Origin: Streptomyces sp. CB02056 | GTDB taxonomy: Bacteria > Actinomycetota > Actinomycetes > Streptomycetales > Streptomycetaceae | Length of the DNA: 64,000 bases | Direction of reading: 5' to 3' | Assembly: GCF_001905545.1 (NCBI RefSeq) | Contig: NZ_LIPD01000001.1 | Span: 1 to 64,000 of the forward strand | Shown: positions 1 to 8,605 of the stretch, piece after piece | Layout: every line of letters begins with the position of its first letter | Position numbering within the stretch: position 1 is the first letter of the stretch | Made by a program: the position numbers and the translations under genes | Notes under the pieces: model-generated | The model's input: only the letters and a program-made list of their open reading frames with translations | Databases searched by the model: none | Told to the model about the DNA's origin: nothing

Positions 1-223
1 GGGGGTTCTTCGCATTTCCGGGCCGATGTCGGACGCCACCGCACCCCGACCCCTCCGGATCCCTCCCGAACGACCCCCGCCGAGTGGCTGGTCCACCGTC
101 AATATGCCGCTAAAACCGCCTGATCAGCGCACTGATCAGCGGAAAATCGCGTCGCACGCCGTAGTCTCGAAGGCAGGGGGAACAGGTGTCCGGGGGTGTT
201 CTCCGGGCCGGGTCGGATCAAGA
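1..223. promoter_or_regulatory. leader upstream of kdpD with paired CTGATCAG palindromes
   Basis: No convincing gene end is visible before kdpD, so kdpFABC, if present, lies outside the window. The 8-bp palindrome CTGATCAG occurs at 120-127 and again at 132-139, 12 bp apart, inside the direct repeat CTGATCAGCG. This spacing is slightly over one helical turn and would suit a dimeric regulator binding one DNA face. No clear -35/-10 pair was identified. Operator function is inferred only. Confidence 0.35.
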
Positions 224-2824
224 ATGGTGCTCATGGGACGAGGCAGGCTGCGCATCTACCTCGGGGCGGCCCCCGGGGTCGGCAAGACGTACGCCATGCT
301 CGCCGAGGCGCACCGGCGGCAGGAGCGGGGCACGGACGTGGTGGTCGCGTTCGTGGAGGACCACGGCCGCCGGCGGACCGCGGACATGGTCGCGGGGCTG
401 GAGGTCGTGCTGCGGCAGCAGGTGGTGCACCGCGGTGCCCGGTTCTCCGAGATGGACCTGGACGCCGTCCTGGAGCGCCGCCCGCAGGTGGCCCTGGTGG
501 ACGAGCTGGCCCACACCAACGTCCCCGGCTGCCGCAACGAGAAGCGCTGGCAGGACGTCGAGGAGCTGCTGGCGGCCGGGATCGACGTGATCTCCACCGT
601 CAACGTGCAGCACCTGGAGTCGCTGGGCGACGCCGTCGAGGGCATCACCGGGGTGCGCCAGCGCGAGGCCGTCCCGGACGAGGTGGTCCGGCGGGCGGAC
701 CAGATCGAGCTGGTGGACATGTCCCCGCAGGCGCTGCGGCGCCGGCTGGCGCACGGCAACGTGTACGCGCCGGAGAAGATCGACGCCGCCCTCGCCAACT
801 ACTTCCGCCCGGGCAACCTGACCGCGCTGCGCGAGCTGGCGCTGCTGTGGACCGCGGACCGGGTGGACGAGTACCTCCAGAAGTACCGGGCCGAGCAGGG
901 CATCGAGGGCACCTGGCAGGCCAGGGAGCGGATCGTGGTGGGCCTGACCGGCGGGCCCGAGGGGGCGACGCTGATCCGCCGGGCGGCCCGGATCGCCGCC
1001 AGGGTCTCCGGCGGCGAGCTGCTCGCCGTGCACATCTCCCGCTCGGACGGGCTGGTGGGCTCAGGCTCGCCGCAGACGCTGATCGAGCAGCGCGCGCTGG
1101 TGGAGAGCCTCGGCGGCTCCTTCCACGCCGTCCTCGGCGACGACCCGGCCGGCGGGCTGCTGGACTTCGCCCGGGGCGTGAACGCCACCCAGATCGTGCT
1201 GGGCACCAGCCGGCGGCCCGGCTGGCAGTACCTGTACGGGCCGGGCGTCGGCACCATCGTGACCCGGGAGGCCGGGGACATCGACGTCCACATGGTCACC
1301 CACGAGCACGCCGGGCACGGGCGGCGCGGCAAGATACCGGTCCGCCGGATCACCGACCTGGGCCGTACCCGGACGGTCGGCGGCTGGCTGATCGGACTGG
1401 TCGGGCCGCCGCTGCTGGCGATCGTGCTGACCGCGATCGGCGGGCTGGGGCTCTCCACCGACATGCTGCTGTTCCTGTCGCTGACGGTGTGCGCGGCGCT
1501 GGTCGGCGGGCTGCTGCCGGCGATCGGCTCGGCGCTGGTCGCCTCCTCGGTCCTGAACTACTACTTCACCCCGCCGCTGCACACCTTCACCATCAACGAG
1601 CCGCAGAACATCATGGCGGTGGCGATATTCACCATCGTCGGCATATCGGTGGCGTCGGTGGTGGACCTCGCGGCCCGGCGCACCCAGCAGGCCGCCCGCA
1701 GCCAGACCGAGGCGCAGACGCTCAGCGCGCTGGCCGGCACGGTACTGCGCGGCGCGCCCAACGGCGACGGGGTGCTGACCGCGCTGATGGAGCAGGTCCG
1801 GGAGACCTTCGGGCAGGAGAGCGCCGCGCTGCTGGAACGGCCGGACCCGCTCTCCGCCTGGGCGCCGGTGGCGACCGCCGGCCCGCGCCCGCCGGAGCGG
1901 CCGGAGGAGGCCGACGTGGACGTCCCGGTCGGCGACAGCCTGGCGCTGGTGCTGCGCGGCCGGGTGCTGCCCGGGGCGGACCGGCGCCTGCTCGGCGCGT
2001 TCGCCGCCCAGGCCGCCGTGGTGCTGGAACGCCGCCGGCTGGCCCGGGAGGCCGCCGAGGCCCGCCGGGAGGCCGAGGGCAACCGGATCCGGACGGCTCT
2101 GCTGGCCGCCGTCTCGCACGACCTGCGCACCCCGTTGGCGGGCATCAAGGCCTCGGTGAGCTCGCTGCGCTCGGCCGACGTCGACTGGGCCCCGGAGGAC
2201 GAGGCCGAGCTGCTGGCCGGCATCGAGGCCGGGGCCGACCGGCTGGACCACCTGATCAACAACCTGCTCGACATGAGCCGCCTGCAGACCGGGACCGTCA
2301 CCCCGCTGATCCAGGAGACCGACCTGGACGAGGTGGTGCCGTTCGCGCTCGGCGGGGTGCCGCTGGAGTCCGTCCGGCTGGAGGTCCCGGAGACGCTGCC
2401 GATGGTCCGGGCCGACGGCGGGCTGCTGGAGCGCTCGCTGGCCAACCTGGTGGAGAACGCCGTCAAGTACAGCCCGGACGGGGTCAGGGTGTTGGTCAAG
2501 GCCGACGAGCTGCGGCAGCCGGGGCGGCCGGCCCGGGTCGAGCTGCGGATCGTGGACCGCGGCCCCGGGGTGCCCGAGGACGCCAAGGAGCGGATCTTCG
2601 CGCCGTTCCAGCGCTACGGGGACGCGCCGCGCGGAGCCGGGGTGGGCCTCGGACTCGCGGTGGCGCGCGGCTTCGTCGAGGCGATGGACGGTACCGTCAC
2701 CGCCGAGGACACCCCGGGCGGCGGACTCACCATGGTCGTCAGCCTGCCCGTGGTCGAACGGCCGCCCGAACCGGGGGAGCGGGGCGGCGAGGGTGGCGGC
2801 CCGCTCCCGGACCTGATCACCTGA
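224..2824 (+). CDS. kdpD: KdpD osmosensitive K+ channel sensor histidine kinase
   Basis: Membrane sensor kinase that phosphorylates KdpE when potassium is limiting. The N-terminal KdpD domain carries the Walker A motif GAAPGVGKT (Lys about residue 21). A universal-stress-type domain follows, then four closely spaced membrane helices of the DUF4118 type (about residues 390-490), a GAF-like region, and HisKA with the phospho-accepting His in AAVSHDLRTPL (about residue 632). HATPase boxes are NLVENAVKYSP, DRGPGVP and GVGLGLAVARGF. It is 866 aa from ATG 224, normal for the family. An in-frame ATG at 233 (MGRGRLRIYL) resembles homologue starts equally well, and neither has a strong Shine-Dalgarno sequence. 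kdpE follows 152 bp downstream. Confidence 0.93.
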   Translation: MVLMGRGRLRIYLGAAPGVGKTYAMLAEAHRRQERGTDVVVAFVEDHGRRRTADMVAGLEVVLRQQVVHRGARFSEMDLDAVLERRPQVALVDELAHTNVPGCRNEKRWQDVEELLAAGIDVISTVNVQHLESLGDAVEGITGVRQREAVPDEVVRRADQIELVDMSPQALRRRLAHGNVYAPEKIDAALANYFRPGNLTALRELALLWTADRVDEYLQKYRAEQGIEGTWQARERIVVGLTGGPEGATLIRRAARIAARVSGGELLAVHISRSDGLVGSGSPQTLIEQRALVESLGGSFHAVLGDDPAGGLLDFARGVNATQIVLGTSRRPGWQYLYGPGVGTIVTREAGDIDVHMVTHEHAGHGRRGKIPVRRITDLGRTRTVGGWLIGLVGPPLLAIVLTAIGGLGLSTDMLLFLSLTVCAALVGGLLPAIGSALVASSVLNYYFTPPLHTFTINEPQNIMAVAIFTIVGISVASVVDLAARRTQQAARSQTEAQTLSALAGTVLRGAPNGDGVLTALMEQVRETFGQESAALLERPDPLSAWAPVATAGPRPPERPEEADVDVPVGDSLALVLRGRVLPGADRRLLGAFAAQAAVVLERRRLAREAAEARREAEGNRIRTALLAAVSHDLRTPLAGIKASVSSLRSADVDWAPEDEAELLAGIEAGADRLDHLINNLLDMSRLQTGTVTPLIQETDLDEVVPFALGGVPLESVRLEVPETLPMVRADGGLLERSLANLVENAVKYSPDGVRVLVKADELRQPGRPARVELRIVDRGPGVPEDAKERIFAPFQRYGDAPRGAGVGLGLAVARGFVEAMDGTVTAEDTPGGGLTMVVSLPVVERPPEPGERGGEGGGPLPDLIT

Positions 2825-2976
2825 GAACCGGCGGCGCACCGGCCGGGCCGTCGCTCCTCCGGGGGCCGGCGCGCCTCCCGGGCCGTACGCCGCACAGCAC
2901 GTCGCACGTCGCACCGAACGTCGTAGAGCAGTCCCCAGTCCGTAAGTCAGACAGCCCTGAAAGGCGGAGCCCGTAA

Positions 2977-3657
2977 ATGACCCGGGTCCTCGTCGTGGAC
3001 GACGAACCGCAGATCGTCCGCGCGCTGGTGATCAACCTCAAGGCCCGCAAGTACGAGGTGGACGCGGCCCATGACGGCGCGAGCGCCCTGGAGCTGGCCG
3101 CGGCCCGCCATCCGGACGTGGTCGTCCTCGACCTGGGCCTGCCCGACATGGACGGGGTCGAGGTGATCCGCGGCCTGCGCGGCTGGACCCGGGTGCCGAT
3201 CATCGTGCTGTCGGCCCGGCACGCCTCGGACGAGAAGGTCGAGGCGCTGGACGCGGGCGCCGACGACTACGTCACCAAGCCGTTCGGCATGGACGAGCTG
3301 CTCGCCCGGATGCGGGCCGCCGTGCGGCGGGCCGAGCCGGTGGCCGGGGAGGCCGACTCGCTGGTCGTCACCGAGTCCTTCACCGTCGACCTCGCGGCCA
3401 AGAAGGTCAACCGGGACGGCGCCGACGTACGCCTCACGCCGACCGAGTGGCACCTGCTGGAGGTACTGGTCCGCAACGCCGGGCGGCTGGTCAGCCAGAC
3501 CCAGCTGCTCCAGGAGGTCTGGGGCCCGGCCTACCGCACCGAGACCAACTACCTGCGGGTCTACCTCGCCCAGCTGCGCCGCAAGCTGGAGCGCGACCCC
3601 TCGCACCCGCGCCACTTCATCACCGAACCGGGCATGGGGTACCGCTTCGAGAGCTGA
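2977..3657 (+). CDS. kdpE: KdpE response regulator (OmpR family)
   Basis: DNA-binding response regulator paired with the upstream KdpD; it normally activates the kdpFABC potassium ATPase operon. The 226-aa protein starts MTRVLVVDDEPQIVRAL. The acidic pocket is D8/D9, the likely phospho-acceptor is D52 in VVVLDLGLPDMDG, and the conserved Lys is in VTKPFG. The C-terminal half is an OmpR/PhoB winged helix (LTPTEWHLLEVLVRNAGRLVS ending GMGYRFE). The start is supported by the purine-rich GGCGGAG shortly upstream. A strong hairpin immediately after the stop closes the two-gene unit. Confidence 0.95.
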   Translation: MTRVLVVDDEPQIVRALVINLKARKYEVDAAHDGASALELAAARHPDVVVLDLGLPDMDGVEVIRGLRGWTRVPIIVLSARHASDEKVEALDAGADDYVTKPFGMDELLARMRAAVRRAEPVAGEADSLVVTESFTVDLAAKKVNRDGADVRLTPTEWHLLEVLVRNAGRLVSQTQLLQEVWGPAYRTETNYLRVYLAQLRRKLERDPSHPRHFITEPGMGYRFES

Positions 3658-3658
3658 C

Positions 3659-3681
3659 CGCGACCGCCCCCGGCGGTCGCG
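3659..3681 (+). terminator. hairpin terminator after kdpE
   Basis: Perfect 10-bp arms CGCGACCGCC (3659-3668) and GGCGGTCGCG (3672-3681) enclose a 3-nt loop just after the kdpE stop. There is no T-run, as is common for streptomycete intrinsic terminators. Confidence 0.6.
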
Positions 3682-3710
3682 CGGCCTGCCGCCGGGGGGC
3701 CGGAACCCGG

Positions 3711-3716
3711 TACCCT
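3711..3716 (+). promoter_or_regulatory. -10 box for a probable leaderless transcript
   Basis: TACCCT matches the TANNNT -10 consensus and ends 6 nt before ATG 3723, so transcription would begin at or near the start codon. No Shine-Dalgarno sequence is present, which fits a leaderless mRNA. No clear -35 was found. Confidence 0.4.
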
Positions 3717-3722
3717 TCCGAC

Positions 3723-4130
3723 ATGAGTGGTGACAACAGCAGCGGCCCGCCGCAGGGGCGGTTCCGCCGCATGCTCAGCCGGCTGACCTCCTCGGCCGAG
3801 GAACTGGACGCCGAGGAGCTGCGTCAGGAGATCGCCGCGGAGTCCGGCTGCACGCCGATCGCCGGTTGCGGGGACCGCGAGCTGGTCACCGTCGCGGGCA
3901 CGCTGCGCACGGTGACGCTCCGCCCGAGGGCGGGGGTGCCCGCCCTGGAGGCCGAACTCTTCGACGGTACCGAGGCGCTGGACGTGGTCTGGCTCGGCCG
4001 CCGCTCGATCGCCGGGATAGAGCCCGGCCGCCGGCTGGTCGCCAGCGGCCGGATCAGTCACGCACGCGGGCGCCGCGTGCTGTTCAACCCCCGCTATGAG
4101 CTGCGTCCGGTCGGACACGGGAGCGAATGA
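3723..4130 (+). CDS. OB-fold nucleic-acid-binding domain protein
   Basis: A 135-aa soluble protein. Residues 1-45 are polar (MSGDNSSGPPQGRFRRML, then an acidic helix); the rest reads as a five-stranded OB fold (ELVTVAGTLRTVTLRP, LDVVWLGRRSIAGIEPGRRL, VASGRISHARGRRVLFNPRYEL). The segment VWLGRRSIAGI, a strand followed by a short helix, is typical of stand-alone OB proteins found beside DUF3159 and TrkA genes in actinobacteria. Its ligand is not evident. The stop overlaps the next start by 4 bp (ATGA), implying translational coupling to the DUF3159 gene. Confidence 0.8.
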   Translation: MSGDNSSGPPQGRFRRMLSRLTSSAEELDAEELRQEIAAESGCTPIAGCGDRELVTVAGTLRTVTLRPRAGVPALEAELFDGTEALDVVWLGRRSIAGIEPGRRLVASGRISHARGRRVLFNPRYELRPVGHGSE

Positions 4131-4858
4131 GCGTGAGCAACCAGCCCGGCGGCGAGGCCGCCGCCCAGCTCGACCTGGCGGTCGACCCCGCGGACGCGGA
4201 GGCCGCCCGCAGGGCCGCCTCCAAGGAGGCGGCCGACACCGTGCTCCAGGCCTTCGGCGGCGTGCGCGGCATGATCGACATGACGCTGCCCGGCCTGGTC
4301 TTCATCGTCACGTACAACCTGACCCACCAGGTCAGCACCTCGGCCTGGGCCGCGCTGGGCCTGAGCGCCCTGTTCGTGGTGGCCCGGCTGGCGAAGCGGC
4401 AGACCATCCAGCACGCCTTCAGCGGGGTGTTCGGGGTCGCGCTCGGCGCCTGGATCTCGATGAAGAGCGGCAAGGCCGAGGACTTCTACCTGCCCGGCCT
4501 GCTCTGGAACGTCGGCTACTGCGTCGCCCTGGCGACCTCCGCCCTGGCACGCTGGCCGATGATCGGGGTGATGCTCGGCCCGATCACCGGGGAGATGTTC
4601 ACCTGGCGCAAGGAGAACCCGGGCCGGCTGGCCGCCTACACCAAGGCGACCTGGGCCTGGGTGCTGATCATGGGCGCCAAGCCGGTGATCCTCTTCCCGC
4701 TGTACTTCACCCACAACGTCAACCTGCTGGGCTGGCTGAAGGTCGCCCTCGGCATCCCGCCGCTGCTGCTGGCGATGTACGTGACCTGGCAGATCCTGCT
4801 GAAGGCGCCGCCGCCGATCAAGGCGCAGCTGGACGAGGAGGAGGAGCCGGCGAAGTAG
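4127..4858 (+). CDS. DUF3159 family membrane protein
   Basis: A 243-aa protein with about five hydrophobic helices between residues 45 and 230 (LPGLVFIVTYNLTH, AALGLSALFVVARLAK, FGVALGAWISM, VLIMGAKPVILFPLYF, PPLLLAMYVTWQILL). The N-terminus is soluble and Ala-rich and the C-terminus is acidic (LDEEEEPAK). It matches my recollection of DUF3159, a family of unknown function. It is co-translated with the OB-fold gene and sits beside potassium-uptake regulators, so a link to ion homeostasis is possible but unproven. Confidence 0.8.
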   Translation: MSVSNQPGGEAAAQLDLAVDPADAEAARRAASKEAADTVLQAFGGVRGMIDMTLPGLVFIVTYNLTHQVSTSAWAALGLSALFVVARLAKRQTIQHAFSGVFGVALGAWISMKSGKAEDFYLPGLLWNVGYCVALATSALARWPMIGVMLGPITGEMFTWRKENPGRLAAYTKATWAWVLIMGAKPVILFPLYFTHNVNLLGWLKVALGIPPLLLAMYVTWQILLKAPPPIKAQLDEEEEPAK

Positions 4859-4883
4859 CCGCCTCCCGCCCGTCCCGAACGAC

Positions 4884-4923
4884 GGAGAAGGGCCCGTACC
4901 CCGAGGGGTGCGGGCCCTTCTCC
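4884..4923. terminator. bidirectional hairpin between DUF3159 and trkA genes
   Basis: GGAGAAGGGCCCG (4884-4896) pairs perfectly with CGGGCCCTTCTCC (4911-4923) across a GC-rich loop. It lies between convergent gene ends and could terminate both transcripts. Confidence 0.75.
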
Positions 4924-4941
4924 GTGTCGCGCGCTCCGGGG

Positions 4942-5613
4942 CTACTGGGCGCCCGAGATGGCCGAGAGGAGCTCTTCCAGCTCCTCCTCGCGCTCCTGCG
5001 CGGCGACGAAGAGCAGTTCGTCGCCGCCCTCCAGGGTGTCGTCCTTGCCCGGCACCAGCACCCGGCCCTCGCGGATGATGGTCACCAGCGCGGTGTCCTG
5101 CGGCCAGGCCACGTCGCCGACCCGGGTGCCGACCAGCTCGGTGTCGGAGGCCAGGGTCAGCTCGACCAGGTTGGCGTTGCCCTGGCTGAAGCGCATCAGG
5201 CGGACCAGGTCGCCGACGCTGACCGCCTCCTCGACCAGCGCGGACATCAGCCGCGGGGTGGAGACGGCGACGTCCACGCCCCAGGACTCGTTGAAGAGCC
5301 ACTCGTTCTTGGGGTTGTTCACCCGGGCGACCACCCGCGGCACCGCGTACTCGGTCTTGGCGAGCAGCGAGACGACCAGGTTGACCTTGTCGTCACCGGT
5401 CGCGGCGATCACCACGTGGCAGCGCTGGAGCGCGGCCTCGTCCAGCGAGGTGATCTCGCAGGCGTCGGCCAGCAGCCACTCCGCCATCGGGACCCGCTCC
5501 ACCGAGATGGAGTTCGGGTTCTTGTCTATCAGCAGGACCTCGTGGCCGTTCTCCAGCAGCTCGCCCGCGATCGAGCGGCCCACGGCTCCGGCCCCGGCAA
5601 TGGCGACCCGCAT
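4942..5613 (-). CDS. TrkA-type K+ uptake regulatory subunit (RCK/KTN)
   Basis: A 223-aa cytoplasmic regulator of potassium transport. The N-terminal Rossmann fold has GAGAVG at residues 7-12 and Asp30 at the end of the second strand (EVLLIDKNP), typical of NAD(H)-binding RCK_N domains. An RCK_C domain follows (about residues 140-215, ending at an acidic EREEELEELL tail). The start at 5613 gives MRVAIAGAGAVG and overlaps the stop of the upstream TrkA gene (TGATG), so the two subunits are co-translated. Paired single-RCK genes of this kind correspond to the CeoB/CeoC arrangement in mycobacteria. Confidence 0.9.
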   Translation of the reverse strand: MRVAIAGAGAVGRSIAGELLENGHEVLLIDKNPNSISVERVPMAEWLLADACEITSLDEAALQRCHVVIAATGDDKVNLVVSLLAKTEYAVPRVVARVNNPKNEWLFNESWGVDVAVSTPRLMSALVEEAVSVGDLVRLMRFSQGNANLVELTLASDTELVGTRVGDVAWPQDTALVTIIREGRVLVPGKDDTLEGGDELLFVAAQEREEELEELLSAISGAQ

Positions 5614-6281
5614 CAGTGACCCTCCTCCTTCGGCCCCTGCGCGAACGCGGCCTCGACGGCCGTCAGGTCGGCCCGGCGCAGCATCACGTGCACCAGGTCG
5701 CCCTCCTGCACCACCATCTGCGGCGAGGGGAGCACCCCCTCGCCGAGCCGGGTGACGAACGCCACCCGGGTGCCGGAGGCCTCCTCCAGCTCGCCGATCC
5801 GGTGGCCGATCCAGCGCGGGTCGTACGCGACCTCGGCGAGCTGGACGCCACCGCTCGGGTCCTGCCACAGCGGCTCGGCGCCGCTCGGCAGCAGCCGGCG
5901 CAGCATCTGGTCGGCGGTCCAGCGGACCGTCGCCACGGTGGGGATGCCCAGGCGCTGGTACACCTCGGCGCGGCGGGGGTCGTAGATCCGGGCGGCGACG
6001 TTCTCGACGCCGAAGTTCTCCCGGGCCACCCGCGCGGCGATGATGTTGGAGTTGTCACCGCTGGAGACCGCGGCGAAGGCGCCGGCCTCCTCGATGCCCG
6101 CCTCGCGCAGGGTGTCCTGGTCGAAGCCGACGCCGGTCACCCGGCGCCCGTTGAAGCCGGCGCCCAGCCGACGGAACGCGGTCGGGTCCTGGTCGACCAC
6201 GGCCACCGAGTGGCCCTGTTTCTCCAGGGCTCTGGCGAGGGCGGAGCCCACGCGGCCGCAGCCCATGATGACGATGTGCAC
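5613..6281 (-). CDS. TrkA-type K+ uptake regulatory subunit, upstream partner
   Basis: A 222-aa RCK protein starting MHIVIMGCGRVGSALARAL, with the dinucleotide-binding GCGRVG at residues 7-12 and acidic residues after the second strand (VAVVDQDP). An RCK_C domain (LAEVAYDPRWIGHRIGEL to VMLRRADL) occupies roughly residues 135-210. It is first in a two-gene unit with the other TrkA subunit and is divergent from a KimA-like permease, the likely membrane partner. About 240 bp separate the divergent starts. Confidence 0.9.
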   Translation of the reverse strand: MHIVIMGCGRVGSALARALEKQGHSVAVVDQDPTAFRRLGAGFNGRRVTGVGFDQDTLREAGIEEAGAFAAVSSGDNSNIIAARVARENFGVENVAARIYDPRRAEVYQRLGIPTVATVRWTADQMLRRLLPSGAEPLWQDPSGGVQLAEVAYDPRWIGHRIGELEEASGTRVAFVTRLGEGVLPSPQMVVQEGDLVHVMLRRADLTAVEAAFAQGPKEEGH

Positions 6282-6509
6282 CGGCGCTTACCTCACCCGT
6301 CCCGAAGGGGTCTTGACCTGCGCAAACACCGTTCAGCTCCGTTTCCCGCCCGGTCGTCCGGGACGAGGTTCCTCGTGGGGGCGCCGACCCGGCAACGCTC
6401 GACAACCAGAGTGTTGCCCGCCGACTCGTATCCGACACGCTAGCCGGTCCACCGAACGCAGTCGCGACGAAGGGGGGGACAAACGGCGGAGCCTTGACCG
6501 GGGAGCCCC

Positions 6510-6515
6510 TACGAT
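6510..6515 (+). promoter_or_regulatory. -10 box for a probable leaderless permease transcript
   Basis: TACGAT fits TANNNT and ends 8 nt before GTG 6524. This supports GTG 6524 over the in-frame ATG at 6530 as the start of the permease. The -35 is not clear. Confidence 0.35.
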
Positions 6516-6523
6516 TCCTTAAC

Positions 6524-8605
6524 GTGCCTATGCCGACTGACCTTCCGAAACGCATCCTGATCGGGCGCGCCCTACGCAGCGACAAGCTGGGCGAGACGCT
6601 TCTGCCCAAGCGGCTCGCGCTGCCCGTGTTCGCCTCGGACGCGCTCTCCTCGGTCGCGTACGCCCCCGAGGAGATCCTGCTCACCCTCTCCATCGCGGGC
6701 GCCTCGGCGATCCACTTCTCCTGGCAGATCGGCGTCGTCGTGGCGATCGTGATGCTCGCCGTGGTCGCCTCGTACCGGCAGAACGTCCACGCCTACCCCA
6801 GCGGCGGCGGCGACTACGAGGTCGCGACCGTCAACCACGGGCCGGCCGCCGGTCTGGTGGTCGCCAGCGCGCTGATGGTCGACTACGTGCTCACCGTGGC
6901 CGTGTCGACCACCTCGGGCGTCGCCAACGTCGTCTCCGCGGTGCCCTCGCTGCGCGGTCACGAGGCGGTCCTGTCGGTGGTCGTGGTCGTCCTGCTGATG
7001 GGCATGAACCTGCGCGGTGTGCGCGAGTCCGGAAGCGCCTTTGCCGTTCCCACCTACGCCTTCATGGTCGGCGTGATCGGGATGGTCGGCTACGGCGTCT
7101 TCCGGCACTTCGCGCTCGGCCAGGACATGCCCGCGGAGAGCTCCGGGTTCCACCTCGCCGCCACCCCCGGCAACGACTCGCTGACCGGCTTCGCGATGGT
7201 GTTCCTGCTGCTGAAGTCCTTCTCCTCCGGCTGTGCCGCGCTGACCGGTGTGGAGGCGATCTCCAACGGCGTGCCGGCCTTCCGCAAGCCGAAGAGCAAG
7301 AACGCCGCCACCACGCTGCTGATGATGGCGAGCATCGCCGTCGTGATGTTCATGGGCATCATCTGGCTGGCCCGGCTGACCGGTGTCCAGATGGCCGAGA
7401 ACCCGGCCGAGCAGCTCGTCGGCTCCTCGCCCGGCTACCACCAGAAGACCGCGCTGGCGCAGATCAGCGAGGCCGTGTTCAACAACTTCACGCCCGGCTT
7501 CTACTTCGTCGCCGGCGTCACCGGCCTGATCCTGGTGCTCGCCGCCAACACCGCCTTCAACGGCTTCCCGGTGCTCGGCTCGATCCTCGCCCAGGACCGC
7601 TACCTGCCGCGCCAGCTGCACACCCGCGGCGACCGGCTGGCCTTCTCCAACGGCATCATCCTGCTGGCGATCGCCGCGATCCTGCTGATCCTCGCCTTCG
7701 ACGCCGACCCGACCCGGCTGATCCAGCTCTACATCGTCGGCGTCTTCGTCGCCTTCAACATGAGCCAGTCCGGCATGATCCGGCACTGGACCCGGCTGCT
7801 GCGCACCGAGACCGACCCGGCCAAGCGCCGCCACATGCAGCGCAGCCGGGCGATCAACGCCTTCGGCCTGGTGATGACCATGGCCGTGCTGATCGTCGTA
7901 CTGGTCACCAAGATCGGCCACGCCTGGATCGCGATCGCCGCGATGGCCGTGCTGTTCGTGATGATGAAGGGCATCCGGCGCCACTACGACCGGGTCTCAG
8001 ACGAGCTCATCGCCGCCGAGGAGCCGGACGACGTGGTGCTGCCCACCCGGGTGCACGCCATCGTGCTGGTCTCCAAGCTGCACAAGCCGGCGCTGCGCGC
8101 CCTGGCGTACGCCCGGCTGGCCCGGGCCCACACGCTGGAGGCGGTCACGGTCAACGTCGACCCGGCGGACACGGCGGCGCTGCGGCGGGAGTGGGACGAG
8201 CGCGGCATCGAGGTGCCGCTCAAGGTGCTGGACTCGCCGTACCGCGAGATCACCGGGCCGGTCCTGGACTACGTGAAGAACCTGCGGCGCAGCAGCCCGC
8301 GGGACGTGGTCTCGGTCTACATCCCGGAGTACGTGGTCGGCCACTGGTACGAGCACCTGCTGCACAACCAGAGCGCGCTGCGGCTCAAGGGGCGGCTGCT
8401 GTTCAAGCCCGGTGTGATGGTCACCTCGGTACCGTGGCAACTGGAGTCCTCCGAGCGGCGCAAGCCGCAGAAGGCCTGGTCGGCGCCGGGCGCCGTCCGG
8501 CGTGGCGAGCCTCGGGCGCCGAAGGCCGTAAAGTCGAAGGATTCCGTCTCCACCGGTACGAACGCCGGTGACAGCCCCGACCGCAGCAAGGACTCCTCCC
8601 AGTGA
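6524..8605 (+). CDS. APC-superfamily permease, KimA-like K+ importer
   Basis: A 693-aa protein with about 12 membrane helices followed by a soluble C-terminal domain from about residue 510 (HAIVLVSKLHKPALRALAYA), which resembles a universal-stress/nucleotide-binding fold. Signatures of the KimA branch are SDALSSVAYAPEEIL, SYRQNVHAYPSGGGDYEV and VDYVLTVAVSTTSGVANV, close to B. subtilis KimA (YdaO), a potassium/proton symporter. Divergence from paired TrkA genes supports potassium transport. The last 50 residues are polar and low in complexity. Start choice is GTG 6524 (leaderless) or ATG 6530. Substrate is inferred from homology and context. Confidence 0.82.
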   Translation: MPMPTDLPKRILIGRALRSDKLGETLLPKRLALPVFASDALSSVAYAPEEILLTLSIAGASAIHFSWQIGVVVAIVMLAVVASYRQNVHAYPSGGGDYEVATVNHGPAAGLVVASALMVDYVLTVAVSTTSGVANVVSAVPSLRGHEAVLSVVVVVLLMGMNLRGVRESGSAFAVPTYAFMVGVIGMVGYGVFRHFALGQDMPAESSGFHLAATPGNDSLTGFAMVFLLLKSFSSGCAALTGVEAISNGVPAFRKPKSKNAATTLLMMASIAVVMFMGIIWLARLTGVQMAENPAEQLVGSSPGYHQKTALAQISEAVFNNFTPGFYFVAGVTGLILVLAANTAFNGFPVLGSILAQDRYLPRQLHTRGDRLAFSNGIILLAIAAILLILAFDADPTRLIQLYIVGVFVAFNMSQSGMIRHWTRLLRTETDPAKRRHMQRSRAINAFGLVMTMAVLIVVLVTKIGHAWIAIAAMAVLFVMMKGIRRHYDRVSDELIAAEEPDDVVLPTRVHAIVLVSKLHKPALRALAYARLARAHTLEAVTVNVDPADTAALRREWDERGIEVPLKVLDSPYREITGPVLDYVKNLRRSSPRDVVSVYIPEYVVGHWYEHLLHNQSALRLKGRLLFKPGVMVTSVPWQLESSERRKPQKAWSAPGAVRRGEPRAPKAVKSKDSVSTGTNAGDSPDRSKDSSQ

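Noticed and set aside
6282..6523. c-di-AMP (ydaO-type) riboswitch before the KimA-like gene
   Set aside because: The predicted transcript is leaderless and the 242-bp gap shows none of the conserved riboswitch elements I can recognise.
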